64,000 nt of DNA from Tillandsia leiboldiana. Its lineage: Eukaryota; Streptophyta; Magnoliopsida; Poales; Bromeliaceae. The stretch covers positions 28,222,838 to 28,286,837 of the forward strand of contig CM055067.1 of assembly GCA_029204045.2 (NCBI GenBank). The letters are read 5' to 3'. The notes beneath the pieces are model-generated. The model had not been told where the DNA came from, did not search any database, and saw nothing but the letters and a program-made list of their open reading frames with translations. A program made the position numbers and the translations under genes. How positions within the stretch are numbered: position 1 is the stretch's first letter; each line of letters starts with the position of its first letter. This document shows positions 53,605 to 63,905 of this stretch, piece after piece.

Positions 53605-54765
53605 CGCTTCGTGGCAAAGTGCCTTACATGTCAACAGATAAAAGCGGAGCGTCGACTCCCGGCGGGGAAACTCCAAAGCTTGCCTATTCCCGTGTGGAAG
53701 TGGGAGGACATCTCTATGGACTTCATCGTCGGGTTGCCTCGCTCAACAGGAGGCCACGACTCGATCTGGGTGATTGTGGATCGTCTCACCAAGTCGGCAC
53801 ATTTCTTGCCGGTCCACACCACCTGGGCGGGAGAGAAGTTGGCACAGGTATATCTTGATGAGGTAGTGAGGCTGCACGGGGTGCCGAAGTCGATTGTATC
53901 GGACCTAGACCCCAAGTTCACCTCGCATTTCTGGAGGAATCTGTAGGAGGCCCTTGGCACACGGCTCGATTTTAGCACCGCTTTTCACCCTCAGACTGAT
54001 GGTCAGACAGAGAGAACCATTCAGACCTTGGAGGACATGTTGCGGGCGTGCGTCATCGATTACAAGGGCGGTTGGTGCAAGTACTTGCCGATGGCCGAGT
54101 TCGCCTACAACAATAGTTATCACGCTAGTTTGGAAATGGCACCGTTCGAGGCTCTTTATGGACGGAAGTGTCGATCCCCTATCTATTGGAGTGATATGGG
54201 CGAGCGCACGGAGTTCGGGCCGGACATTTTGCGGGAGGCGGAGGAGAAGGTCCGCCTTGCTCGCAAAAGATTGCTTACGGCGCAATCTCGACAACAAAGC
54301 TACGCGGACAAGCGTCGGCGGGATTTGGAATTCGCGGTGGGCGACCGCGTCTTCTTGAAGGTTTCGCCTATGAGGGGCGTGAAGCGATTTGGAGTGCGGG
54401 GAAAACTAAGTCCCCGCTATATCGGCCCCTATGAGATATTGGAGCGTGTGGGAGCGGTGGCGTATCGGCTTGCATTGCCGCCGAAGTTGGCGGATGTACA
54501 TAACGTCTTCCACGTCTCCAATCTCCGCAAATATGTACCCGATCCGGAGCATGCGATGCTATATGAGCCGCCGGAGCTTCAGGATGACTTGAGCTATGAG
54601 GAGTTCCCGGTGGCGATTATTGCTCGGGAGGTGCGCAAATTGAGAAACCGCGAGATTCCTTATGTCAGGGTCCGGTGGAGCAATCACGATGATCGCGAGG
54701 CCACGTGGGAACTTGAGGAAACGATGAGGGCGCACCATCCTCATCTCTTCGAGGAGATGAATTAG
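53605..54765 (+). pseudogene. pol: Pol of element D, part 2: integrase and chromodomain-like tail
   Basis: Continues D's integrase after element E: the zinc-domain Cys pair (KCLTCQQIK), the first catalytic Asp (ISMDFIVGLPRS), Asp of SIVSDLDPKFTS, then TAG at 53944-53946 where relatives suggest Gln. The frame continues unbroken with Glu of DGQTERTIQ, FEALYGRKCRSPIYW, the GPYEILERVGAVAYR block and the tail AIIAREVRKLRNREIPYVRV with DREATWELEE, ending TAG after Glu-Met-Asn at 54765. Apart from the stop and the insertion it is intact; the reading frame downstream of the stop is 246 codons. Confidence 0.93.
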
Positions 54766-54826
54766 AGGTATGAATTTCGATTCGGTTGAATTGCGTTAAA
54801 TTTAAATTTCATGGACGAAATTGCTT

Positions 54827-54839
54827 AAGGGGGGAAGAA
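54827..54839 (+). promoter_or_regulatory. Polypurine tract of element D
   Basis: AAGGGGGGAAGAA directly precedes the 3' LTR, after an ATGGACGAAATTGCTT box typical of Tekay/Del elements. Confidence 0.9.
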
Positions 54840-57739
54840 TGTAGGATACCGAACTTCTAAAAGTAGAAGTTAGACATTAAGTAGAATATGCCCAATTCAT
54901 TCAAAGAAATCCTAATTAACCATAGGTAAAATGTGCAAACTCAACTTTAAATACCATATAGAAGTTACGGTAGGATATAGTAAGTCGGAAAAAATTATTA
55001 TATAAATAAAAATAAATAAAAATAGTGTAAGATACTATTTTTATTAGACTCATAGAAGCATAATATAGGTTGAAAATGACCTGCGCCGAAATCGGAGCGA
55101 AAACAGAAGATTTAATATTTTCTGTGAGAGACGGGGCAGATAAATTAGCAGAAAATTCACAGTGTCGGAAAATTCCGAAAAAATTCGGGGAAATCCGTAA
55201 TATTATTTTAAGGCCACAGAAAAAGTTTCGCGTTGATCGGATGCCAGATAGTGAGAACGGGCTCCGCCAACAGTGTCGAAAAATTCTGAGAAAATTACGG
55301 GAGCTTCGTAATTATGTTTTAAGGTTACAATAAAAGTTTCGCATCAATCGGATACCCGAGCAGTGAGAAAGGTACCTGACAGCGATTTTAAGTACAGCGA
55401 GACTTTTGGTGACCCAAAAATAGCCCAAACTAAAAATTTAAAATATCTCGTGATAAATTAAGTTGAGATGAGCCTGCCCGTCAAATTTGAGCACAAACGG
55501 ACATCCAGAAGGGTTCCGCAGGCAAGTATCAGATAAAATTAGACTAAATAGTAAATTAACACTATTGTTGGGGGGTCCTGTATGCATAAAAGCTAATTCC
55601 CCTTTTCTTCTTCTTCTCCACCCACGCACCCCACACACGCACTCATACAGAGCACACCTCCATGGAAGGCTCTCTCGTTCCTTCTCACCTCACTTTCTCT
55701 CTCTAAAATTACTCACTCTAACACGCACGAAATCGCGGAGCGATTTGCGAGGAGCCTAAGGCGAGCGAGGGCGAGCTTTTGAACCAAGAAAAGCTTGGAA
55801 TCCTAGCTCTTTGAGGTGAGTTTTGTAAAAAAATAGATTTGGTTTTGCCGTAATGTTTTTAGATCTACAATCTATATGATCTTAGAAGAATTCTTGTCGA
55901 AGAAATCGGCGAAAATCGTGGAAAAATCATAATGAATGTGTATATGAAACCTAGGGTTAAGAGAGGAGTTTTTGGATTTTCATGGGATTGATCTCATTTG
56001 AACCTATGGAAACCCAATTACTATGTAAAGAAACGTGTTGGCGAAGACGGATCGACATTCCGTCAAACGGTCGAAAAGTTAGAGCCGAAATACGCGCTCT
56101 AGGACTTTTGAGGCAAAAAGAGAAATAATTACATTAGTAATTTTGGTGGGGGATTTAAATGGAATCCTTCCATCATGGAGGGGTTTTGGGTAAACCCTTG
56201 ACGATCCAGGCCACGAATCGTGGAAGTTCGTCGTCTTTCGTCGGCGCTTTTGCGCACACGTGAAAACACTAAGCATAGTGCTTGGAGGTTATTAATAGGC
56301 TGTTTTGGACTTGTTTAGGACATCCGACTTGAGGCGACCCTTGTGATCTAGACCGGTGCTCCCGTAGATTTTTTTTGGAGAGCCGAGCCGAGCCAAGGAC
56401 CCGAGGTGGGTGGTGCTCTTACCGAAGCCGTTGGGCTTCTCTCTATGTCTTAGCCACTTACACCATTGCATATCGCACCATTGCATTGTAGGATAGTATG
56501 TATTGCCATCTTTATACTTTCCGGTTGATATAGATATTTAGCAAATGTTATGCTATTATGTTGGATTGGGAAAGATTGGGTCGATACCGAGGAATCCTAT
56601 AGTGCGGATTGGGTGTTGGACTTGTGAGTCGACAATAAATGAACGAGTGGCATATATGTAGAAATTGTGAACACCACACAATAAATGAACGAGTGGCATA
56701 TGAAAAGTAGTGTAGGTAAACCTATCATGACACATGTGAGACATAGGTTGTGTATTATCTATAGGGATCTCAGTTGCTATCAACCTTATAGATAGGGTAT
56801 CCTCGTGTGGAGAGGATTGGATCATGCTCATAGTCTGTTTTAGGCTGGTGGAGGTCGCTCCTCTACGGCCGCCTACTCCGGAGTTGGTCACGGGGCACGC
56901 CACCCCGAGGGACAGTCAGGTCCTGCAGACGCGTTCGATTGGTAGGTTGAGACATAGTCTCCCTCGTCGTGATAGTGAGCCGTGGGCAACCTTCGGGTGT
57001 GCCGTGAGATTTGAGATGAAGTGTTAAAAACCACACTTCTTGAAAATGAGTTAGAGAACAAGTATGAAATAGTACTTCATGGACATAGTGATATATTTGG
57101 ATATCTCTCTCCTGAGCATGCATACATGTCTTCCGTGTTGGGCATAGTAGAGTAGTTATTTACTGCATTTACAGTTTTCAGACATATCTATCTATCTATC
57201 TATCTGCTTGTGCCCTCTTGGACCTAGTGGGAAGACCGGTGGAGTCGGTGGCCGAACCCACTGGGAACTATGGACCATAGTTCTCACCCCACTATTATTA
57301 CAAGGCCGAGTACAGGTACTCCCGGCGAGGATCGCGGTAAGGGCTTGGCGCCCTAGAGACGTTGGTAGCAGCCTCCCTACATCTATAGCTTTTGTCACCT
57401 TGTCTTTACATTTTGAGAGTAGATGTTGTATAGGGTGAGGATGTTTTGGATGTGATTTATGTATTATTCATATGCTCGAATGGAATGGTTGTAATAGATA
57501 GAGTTTCTCTCTTTGTTACTTGTATGTTTACTTTTATATACTCGTACCTTGCTCTTATGTTCTTGTTAGCACTGGTTGTGCTCTCGTTGTGATTGTGTAT
57601 ATCTAGAATTAATTCCTGGGTGATTCTTGTACATGATCTTGTCGCTTAGCCTTGGGCGGACAGGGGAGGTTCTGTCCGTTCGGCGTCTGTTCAGCGCGCC
57701 CGAGCCTTGCCAAATTGGTAGCGGTTTCGGGGCGTGACA
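54840..57739 (+). repeat. Element D 3' LTR
   Basis: 2900 bp, same length as the 5' LTR, with about 16 substitutions and no indels noticed. It repeats the terminal hairpin (54852-54871), the 111-bp duplication (about 55160-55368) and the module (57226-57285). TSD GTCGC follows at 57740-57744. Confidence 0.95.
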
Positions 57740-57744
57740 GTCGC

Positions 57745-58321
57745 GGTCACACGTGCGGGCAGGGCGGCGCCCTGGCCACCTGTCGCCCATGCGCCCCGAG
57801 GCGCCCGTCCGCGACTCCGTGCGCCGCGCCTCGTGAGCCCGCGAATGGCGTGCCGACACGTGTCCCCTGCAACCGGTCCACGCACCCAAATTCGGTTCCG
57901 TGGACCGCGCCGCGTGCACCGACCAACCGGGGGCCGCCACGTGTCCCCCGCCCCGGCCCATGCACCGCCGCGCAAATCTCTGTGGACCGCGCCTCACAAG
58001 CCCGCCAATCAGGCGGCGCCACGTGTCCCTGCGCCGGGTCCGTGCACCCAGCCGCGCCCCTCTGTGGACCGAGCACTGCGGACCGGCCCAATCACAAGCC
58101 GCCACGTGGCAGCCGGCGGTCCACGGCCCCTCCCATGCACCAAAATTCAGCGAAAACTTCCGGGAGTCCTTTTTGGGCATCCGGACTCAGAATCAAACAA
58201 GCAAATAGCCGTTTTCAAGCGTTTTTCCGCGCTGAATCCAAATCCAACCTCTGTTTGGCCCAAAACCATTTCAAAAATTCAGCAAATGCAGCCGAAGGCC
58301 AATCCAGCTGTGGATATCACA
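57745..58321 (-). repeat. Element A 5' LTR, segment 3 of 3 (U3 side)
   Basis: GC-rich sequence with several GCCACGTG blocks continuing A's LTR beyond element D. The stretch 58160-58300 aligns in the same orientation with E's LTR (CGCTGAATCCAAA region). It ends at or near 58321, where the minus strand would start TGTGATATCC. B's LTR extends about 400 bp further, so A is either a shorter-LTR variant or truncated. The long open frames here (up to 314 codons) are GC artefacts. Confidence 0.65.
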
Positions 58322-60326
58322 CAGGGTCCATCTGTGGCTTCCCTTTGATGCACTATGGGCCAGATACACCAACACTAGATGTTCTACACCACGGTTCATG
58401 GGAGAAGCTACACGGGGACCAGGGTCACCACAGTGTCAGTGGTAGTAGTTTACTAGTGTTAGCCGGACCTAGAACCCAGAACCCATTTCGACATACACAT
58501 GATTTTAGTCTACCAATGTTTTCTTCCAAGCATCGAAGGGCCGCTGGAGTCTGTTCTTGTTTGATTGGACAAAGGCATCAGCCCTTCGGGGTTTAGGTAA
58601 AACACTTGTTTTCTAACTGTTTTTCTAAAAAGAACTAAAAATCATTAAAAATAGATTTCTTCTCAAACCAAGATAGCTTTTCAAAAGGGTACTACTTTTA
58701 ATCCTCACCCCGTGTGGGTTGAGTGAAAATGGCTTTCAATAACAAATGTCACCTTTTCCTGTAAATCTCCCCACTCGAAAGGATTCGAGTGGTCTGGGTT
58801 CTAGGGGCCGTTCCTTTGTCGTGACGAAAGCCACGGGGGCCGAGCCTGGAACCTGTTCTTGTTTGATAGGGTTGTAGGTGTAGGTCTCCCGGAACTTTCG
58901 GGCCCTAGTTGGTGTCTTCTGCGTGTTGTACCGAGGTTATCGTGTTCCCGAACTATAAGGGGTCGGGAACTTCGATAGGCGGAGCCTAGAGTCTGTTCTT
59001 GTTTGATAGGGTTCTAAGCACCGGCCTATCGGGTTTCCGAACCCTTATGGTGTCGGTCTTTCCTGTGAGTTTAGTGTTCTGTTGTGGGAGCCGTCTGGTG
59101 GACGGTGGTCCTGGCTGTGGAATATCTCCATCCAGTGTGTTGTGCTGTGAGCTGTTGGTGAGGCTTGTGTCTCGTGTTTCGTGAGAGCTGATCAGCTGAG
59201 TCGTCGAGAGTGCTCCGACTGTTGTGCGAGAGGTTTGAGGATTGAGTCCTTCCGTTCATAGCGTGAGCGTGGATTTTGGACTATAGCCTGCAGTGCCACC
59301 TGAGCTCGACAGAGTGCGCGGATACCTATGTCCTCTTTGGGGTCGCTCCCCTCGAGTGCCACGTCCGGGGTGGGTCTGCACTTTGGTATCGCGACTTGTC
59401 GATGCCGTCCCTCTGACTGGGCCAGTTAGTGGCAGTTATGGACGCAGTCCCTCTGGCTGGGCCAGTTAGTGGCAGTCACGGACGCCCTACGTAAGTCCGG
59501 TCCTCCGTGGATGTAACGGCAGTAGGTAGGCGCAGGTTTGACTGGACCCTATGCGGCAGTCAGTGTAGATTGGGTGACTGTACTGTGTGTGTTAGTGGAT
59601 GCATCATATTATCATCTGTTCCAATTCTTGAGCATCTAGATAGAGGCATAGTAGCTGTAGAGTTATTTTCCAGCTTTTCCTTTTTCAGCCCTGCTTTTGT
59701 TACTTTATGCCTCTAGTAGACTTAGTGGGCAGACCGTTGGGCTTGTTGACGGCACCCACTGAGAACTACTGTGGGAAGTAGTTCTCACACCCGTCGTGGT
59801 GTTTTTCCCCAGGGACTTCTTCTCCTGTTCCTGTTGCTCCAGTTGCTGTTTCTTCTGACCGAGGCGAGGGAGTCGCGAGCTAGTTCCCTACCCGTCGTTG
59901 GAGTGTAGCGGTACCCCTTCTGAGGAGAGCTTCAGTAGATTAGTTTACCTCTTTTCCCTCTGTTGAGAGACCCTTGTTGTGAGGTATAGAGTTGTATTTT
60001 ACTTTACAGTTTGAGAGACTGATGTAGTGAGGATATTTTTGTATTGAGAGCTTGTACACTGATGTATTTATTGGAGATGTCTCCCTTTTGAGTTTTGTAT
60101 CAGAGGACTTGTATATGATCGTTTTTTTGGGAGATGGATATTGTATTATTTTCGGTTGTACGGGGATTGGATTTTTAGTTTTTTAGTAGTTTACTTTCAG
60201 CTCTGATATCTGTATACTATAGTTGGTTCTTTTTGCAGGTTAGACGCTTCGTCTATACGGGGTTTCCGTATGGGCGGCGGATCTGTTGGCGAGCCCGGGT
60301 CGCAGTTTCGACGCCGGGGCGTGACA
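58322..60326 (+). repeat. Element Z LTR fragment (same subfamily as A, opposite strand)
   Basis: From about 58430 it closely matches the reverse complement of A's LTR segment 1. It has three TGTTCTTGTTTGATTG-type motifs (58550, 58854, 58995), the module (59724-59786) and the terminus GGGGCGTGACA at 60326. The U3 half is missing here, either lost or displaced to the left of element A. Confidence 0.8.
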
Positions 60327-60333
60327 GATTAGG

Positions 60334-60529
60334 TGGTATCAGAGCCTAGGTTGTAGGTCATGGTGAACTTAGAAACCCTAGGCTTGTGGTTGGACATTAG
60401 GATGACTACGTGAGAGTCGTGACTTTTAGCGAGAGTCCTGATTGAGTTTTGTACCTCTTCCAAGAGACGGGATGAGTGATTGGCATGTTTATTCTCCTAA
60501 GCGATTATGTTGGCTGTAGACAACATAAT
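60334..60529 (+). promoter_or_regulatory. Element Z primer-binding site and leader hairpin
   Basis: PBS TGGTATCAGAGCC is at 60334-60346. The hairpin at 60504-60529 has stem ATTATGTTG with CAACATAAT and loop GCTGTAGA, as in A. Confidence 0.75.
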
Positions 60530-60620
60530 GCTATAGAATGGATGACATGTCTTAGACTTTCGCTGGATTGGGTCGTATGGTTGTTGTGTCCTGATGTTTG
60601 TTATTGTGCAGTGGACTACG

Positions 60621-61900
60621 ATGCCCCTGAGAGGTCGTGTAGCGAAGAGGGCACATCCCGCATCTGATGAGTAACCCGAGCAGCGGGAGGCAGAGCTGTC
60701 AGAGCAGAGCGAGACCCAGGAATTATGGACCCAGATGGCACCGATGTCGGAGGCTGTCCGATGCCAGGAGGAAGCCATGGAACGTTTGAGGCGCTTGTTG
60801 GAGCAGAGAGCACAGCTAGTTGCAGTACCGCTTGAGAGTCCTCCAGCACTTTCTTCCTATGCAGTGGCATATTCAGCTATATCAGTGGCACCGATTGAGC
60901 GAGCAGCCCCCTCCGTGCCGACGTGTAGTGCCGAGGCACCGAGGCAGGGTGGATAGTGGATAGTAGATGAGCTTTGGGACATCATTGGTCGATGGAGCCA
61001 GTCCCGACAGTTTGAACCATCCCGATTCATAGGTTTGAGTTGGAGCCTTTGTAGGCAGAATTGGGGTGGGTGGTGATGGAGAAACTATTTGATAACCTCC
61101 CTGTGCTAGGGAGTTTATGCAGTTGTTGAACGGCGCGCTCTAGGTTTCGAGGGACGAGGCGCATAGGATATGTGTGACTGAGAGTGGGTCGCGCCAGGAT
61201 ATCTTCCAGTTTAGTTGGTCCCTCCATTACAGATTATTGACGCTTCGATGGAGTAGGCCTGGTGTATGGAGCGTGGTGTTGCAGTTCCTTTGGATAGGGA
61301 TCTGTCGCCAGAGGCGAGTTCTGGATTTTGGTGCTTCGCGCTGGGTGATGGAGGATAGATCGGTCGGCAGAGACATTGCTGATTTCTTTTTCCCAGGGTA
61401 GCGAATTTTTGAGATGCCAGAGATCGGGTGGACCCCGATGGCAGCATCAGCACCTACATCAGAGTGGCACGGCGGTAGCATGGATTGGTTATCTACGGAG
61501 TACCGCATTTGTCACCCCAGTGTGAGCAGAGGTAGACTGAGCGACGACCACCTACATCGAGCGGATGAGTCTGTACCGCCCGGTTGGAGGGCGCTACGGC
61601 TGTGGACCAGGTTGTCGCGGGCATGATTTCTTTTCAGCAGTCTGAGTTGAGTGTTTTCGGCTTTCCTGTCTAGACTGGAGGTAGAGTTGTTACCACGTAC
61701 ACTAGAGGTACATGTTCATGTTGGTGTTGTGCATGTGGGGGAACCTTGTGGATTGTGTCCCGTACAGTTGAGACTTGGAAATTATACCGGCAGGTGTTAC
61801 GATTCTGTGACAGCTCCACGACTCGGATTGAGCACACAGGATGGACCAGTTGGTGCGGTATCGTGCAACTGCTGATAGTGGAATGAGAGCGGTTACCTTT
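60621..61900 (+). pseudogene. gag: Decayed gag and protease fragment of element Z
   Basis: The start ATG (60621-60623, Met-Pro-Leu) is kept after a GTGCAG acceptor-like site, but the frame is broken within 20 codons. Pieces of gag are recognisable: the SEAVRCQEEAMERLRRLLEQ coiled coil near 60750, a capsid core near 61000 and a DIFQFSW/LDFGAS-type segment near 61200-61340. From about 61530 it follows B's 20020-20360 closely through the damaged protease. The zinc-knuckle region is largely lost. It cannot encode Gag. Confidence 0.7.
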
Positions 61901-62205
61901 CCGCGAGTTGGACAACAGGAGTTCATTTTCACAATTTACCGGGGTATCCTTCCTGCAGCTGTGGCTTCGACGGTTTTGGGTTAGGTGCTACTCTTTGAGC
62001 GTAGGTGACGATTAGGACGTGAGGTTGTGTCCTTAGGGGTCACGGTTAGATCGTAGCTTCTGTTTTGTAGCCACGGCAGGAACGGCTTCAACACTTCTCT
62101 CCCTTTTCTCGCCTTTGTGCTGAAATTTTCGAACAGAACGAAAACTTCGAAAGACTGCTCCAGAAATGGAGACGGTGCCCGAACCTGTTCTTGTTTGATT
62201 GGGGC
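61901..62205 (+). other. Unassigned stretch left of the Cassandra-like element
   Basis: No gene. The start continues Z's internal sequence without a PPT or LTR start. The last ~30 bases (CCTGTTCTTGTTTGATTGGG at about 62183) match the LTR motif of A, B and Z, so a gypsy LTR fragment probably begins somewhere here. Confidence 0.5.
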
Positions 62206-62781
62206 TGTGACACCCCCGGAATTTGGATTAGTCCTATATATAAATGATATAATAGGACTAAATCTCTAACCCGGCTATAGCATTTTGGATGGTAGCAAGA
62301 TCCAAGAGGAGCATGAGAGTTAAGCGTGCTAGAGCTAGAGTAGTTCTAGGATGGGTGACCCCCTGGGAAGTGGGGCGTCACAGTTGGTATTAGAGACATT
62401 CACCAGCCGGAAATGTGAGATGAGTCTCGGCTGAGCCAGGGTTATATAGCGGGCAGAGTGTGGCTCCCCGGCTAATGACCGTTGTAGGTGGAGTGCAACT
62501 CCCTACAAGGTTGGCTAAGGCTAGAGAGACGAGTCTCACATCGCCTGGTGCTTGTGAGTGTGCTTGAGCCTGACGTGGACGTCAGGGCTTAAAGGGGGGG
62601 AGAATGTGACACCCCCGGAATTTGGATTAGTCCTATATATAAATGATATAATAGGACTAAATCTCTAACCCGGCTATAGCATTTTGGATGGTAGCAAGAT
62701 CTAAGAGGAACATGAGAGTTAAGCGTGCTAGAGCTAGAGTAGTTCTAGGATGGGTGACCCCCTGGGAAGTGGGGCGTCACA
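62206..62781 (+). mobile_element. Cassandra-like TRIM with 5S rRNA-like LTRs
   Basis: A 576-bp element with two 177-bp LTRs (62206-62382 and 62605-62781) that differ at two positions, starting TGTGACACCCCCGG and ending GGGGCGTCACA. A PBS-like TGGTATTAGAG (62385-62395) follows the first LTR and a purine tract AAAGGGGGGGAGAA (62591-62604) precedes the second. There is no coding capacity. Bases 62318-62371 and 62717-62770 match the 3' half of plant 5S rRNA, including GTTAAGCGTGC and AGGATGGGTGACC, the hallmark of Cassandra. Flanking pentamers are GGGGC and GGTAC, so a clean TSD is missing. Confidence 0.9.
62318..62371 (+). promoter_or_regulatory. 5S rRNA-derived pol III promoter region in Cassandra-like LTR
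   Basis: AGTTAAGCGTGC followed by GAGTAGTTCTAGGATGGG and CCTGGGAAGT corresponds to the internal promoter part (A box to C box) of 5S rRNA. The second copy is at 62717-62770. In Cassandra this region is thought to direct RNA polymerase III. It is not a complete 5S gene. Confidence 0.8.
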
Positions 62782-62786
62782 GGTAC

Positions 62787-63446
62787 AGATTGGGTTCATC
62801 TGGGACGGTTGGTTATTGTTGCTTACGGTTATTACAGTCTAGGACTGTATTTTAGAGGCATAGTAGTGGTAGATTTCCCTTTTGGCAGCGGTTTCATTTC
62901 TTACCACTCTTCTTTCCTTTTTGCCTCTGGTAGGCCTAGTGGGGGTGTCAGAGTTTGAGGTTTTACCCACTAGGGGAGGCTACTGGTTTACTAGTAGTTC
63001 TCACCCCCATTCTTCTTTCCTCTTTTGCTTCTTCCTTGTTTTGCAGTGTCTTCTGCGGGTGCTGCTGGGCTTTCAGCGGCGGGTCGAGGAGAGAGGACGG
63101 CTGAGTAGATAGATCTCGAGGCAGGATGAGCGTGTTAGCTGGACTGTTGGTGTACCCAGGTTTCCTCAGACGGTTGTACTTTTACATTTGGGACTGGCTT
63201 TTGCCAGCAGGTTGTATTTATTTTGGTGAGCTGGGAGGGACAGATGTATCATTTATACAGATGTATTGTATTTTATTTCCAGCTTCAGTCTGAGATGTAT
63301 TAGTTTTAGTTCAGCTCTGTTTTTGTTGCTCTTTTATTATTTTCTTATATCTGAGCAGGTTTGGCGCTTCGTGTACACGGGAAATACCGTGTGCACGACG
63401 GATCTGTAGACGGGCCCGGGTTCTGGTTTACACCCGGGGCGTGACA
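62787..63446 (+). repeat. Fragment of another gypsy LTR
   Basis: The 3' part of an LTR ending GGGGCGTGACA at 63446, with a diverged two-hairpin module (62938-63002) and the usual inverted repeat CGTGTACACGG...CCGTGTGCACG upstream of the end. No PBS follows, so the adjoining sequence is not its internal region. Confidence 0.75.
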
Positions 63447-63623
63447 GACAAGGTCTGTGGGGAAGAAGCTTTTTGCCAAGTCGTTGTGGTGCAAGTTTTA
63501 GCTTCGAGAGCATATCTTCCTGGATTGCTTATTCTAGCCGAAGGGGCGGCGGTGGAAATTCGGCCAAAGTGGATGCTATTTAAGACTGGCCGAGATCGAC
63601 GGTCATTATTGGGGTGAGGAGTT

Positions 63624-63905
63624 TTGGACTGGATAGTGCCAGCAGAGCTTGATGACCGGGTGATGAGATTGGTACCAGCGCCGATTTTAACCTTGTCAGT
63701 GGTGGGAGAGGGATTTGCGAGTTATAGTGATACCTCCCGTAGTGGCTGTAGAGCCACCATTGGATTTTGTGAGCATCCAGTATCACCCCGTCAGAGCCAC
63801 TGTGGTGGCGGATGCCTGGAGCAGAAGAGCTATTTGGGAGTCGAGTTTGACGGTTCCATAGCTGGCACTGTGTGGGGCCATCCTTGTGTGCAGGGTTTGA
63901 GTTGA
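63624..63905 (+). pseudogene. Remnant of gypsy pol (RNase H)
   Basis: About 63675-63750 reads APILTLSVVGEGFASYSDTS, the start of the RNase H domain as in F (APVLSLPVMGEGFVIYSDAS). Around 63778-63840, in another frame, it reads QYHPVRATVVADAWSRR, the RNase H-integrase linker. The ~50 residues between are deleted. Bases 63447-63620 and 63906-64000 show nothing I can identify. Confidence 0.7.

Larger units (their letters stand above)
26347..57739 (+). mobile_element. Element D: full-length Tekay/Del-type chromovirus, split by nested element E
   Basis: Bounded by TSD GTCGC (26342-26346 and 57740-57744). Both LTRs are 2900 bp (26347-29246 and 54840-57739), starting TGTAGGATACCG and ending GGGGCGTGACA. 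I count about 16 mismatches between them (~0.6%), so it is young. After removing E and one TSD copy, the internal region is about 5.2 kb: PBS, leader hairpin, gag (29600), protease, RT, RNase H, integrase with C-terminal chromodomain-like tail, and PPT. Two Gln-to-TAG stops and several frameshifts make pol non-functional as read. The leader differs from B, E and F, so D is a separate family. Confidence 0.93.

Noticed and set aside
57652..58596. 314-codon plus-strand frame and overlapping frames
   Set aside because: It crosses an LTR end, a TSD and an inverted LTR junction; composition-driven, no motif.
62283..62381. A 5S rRNA gene
   Set aside because: Only the 3' half of 5S is present, it is part of a 177-bp LTR and is duplicated at 62682-62780. 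It is a Cassandra-type LTR, not an rRNA gene.
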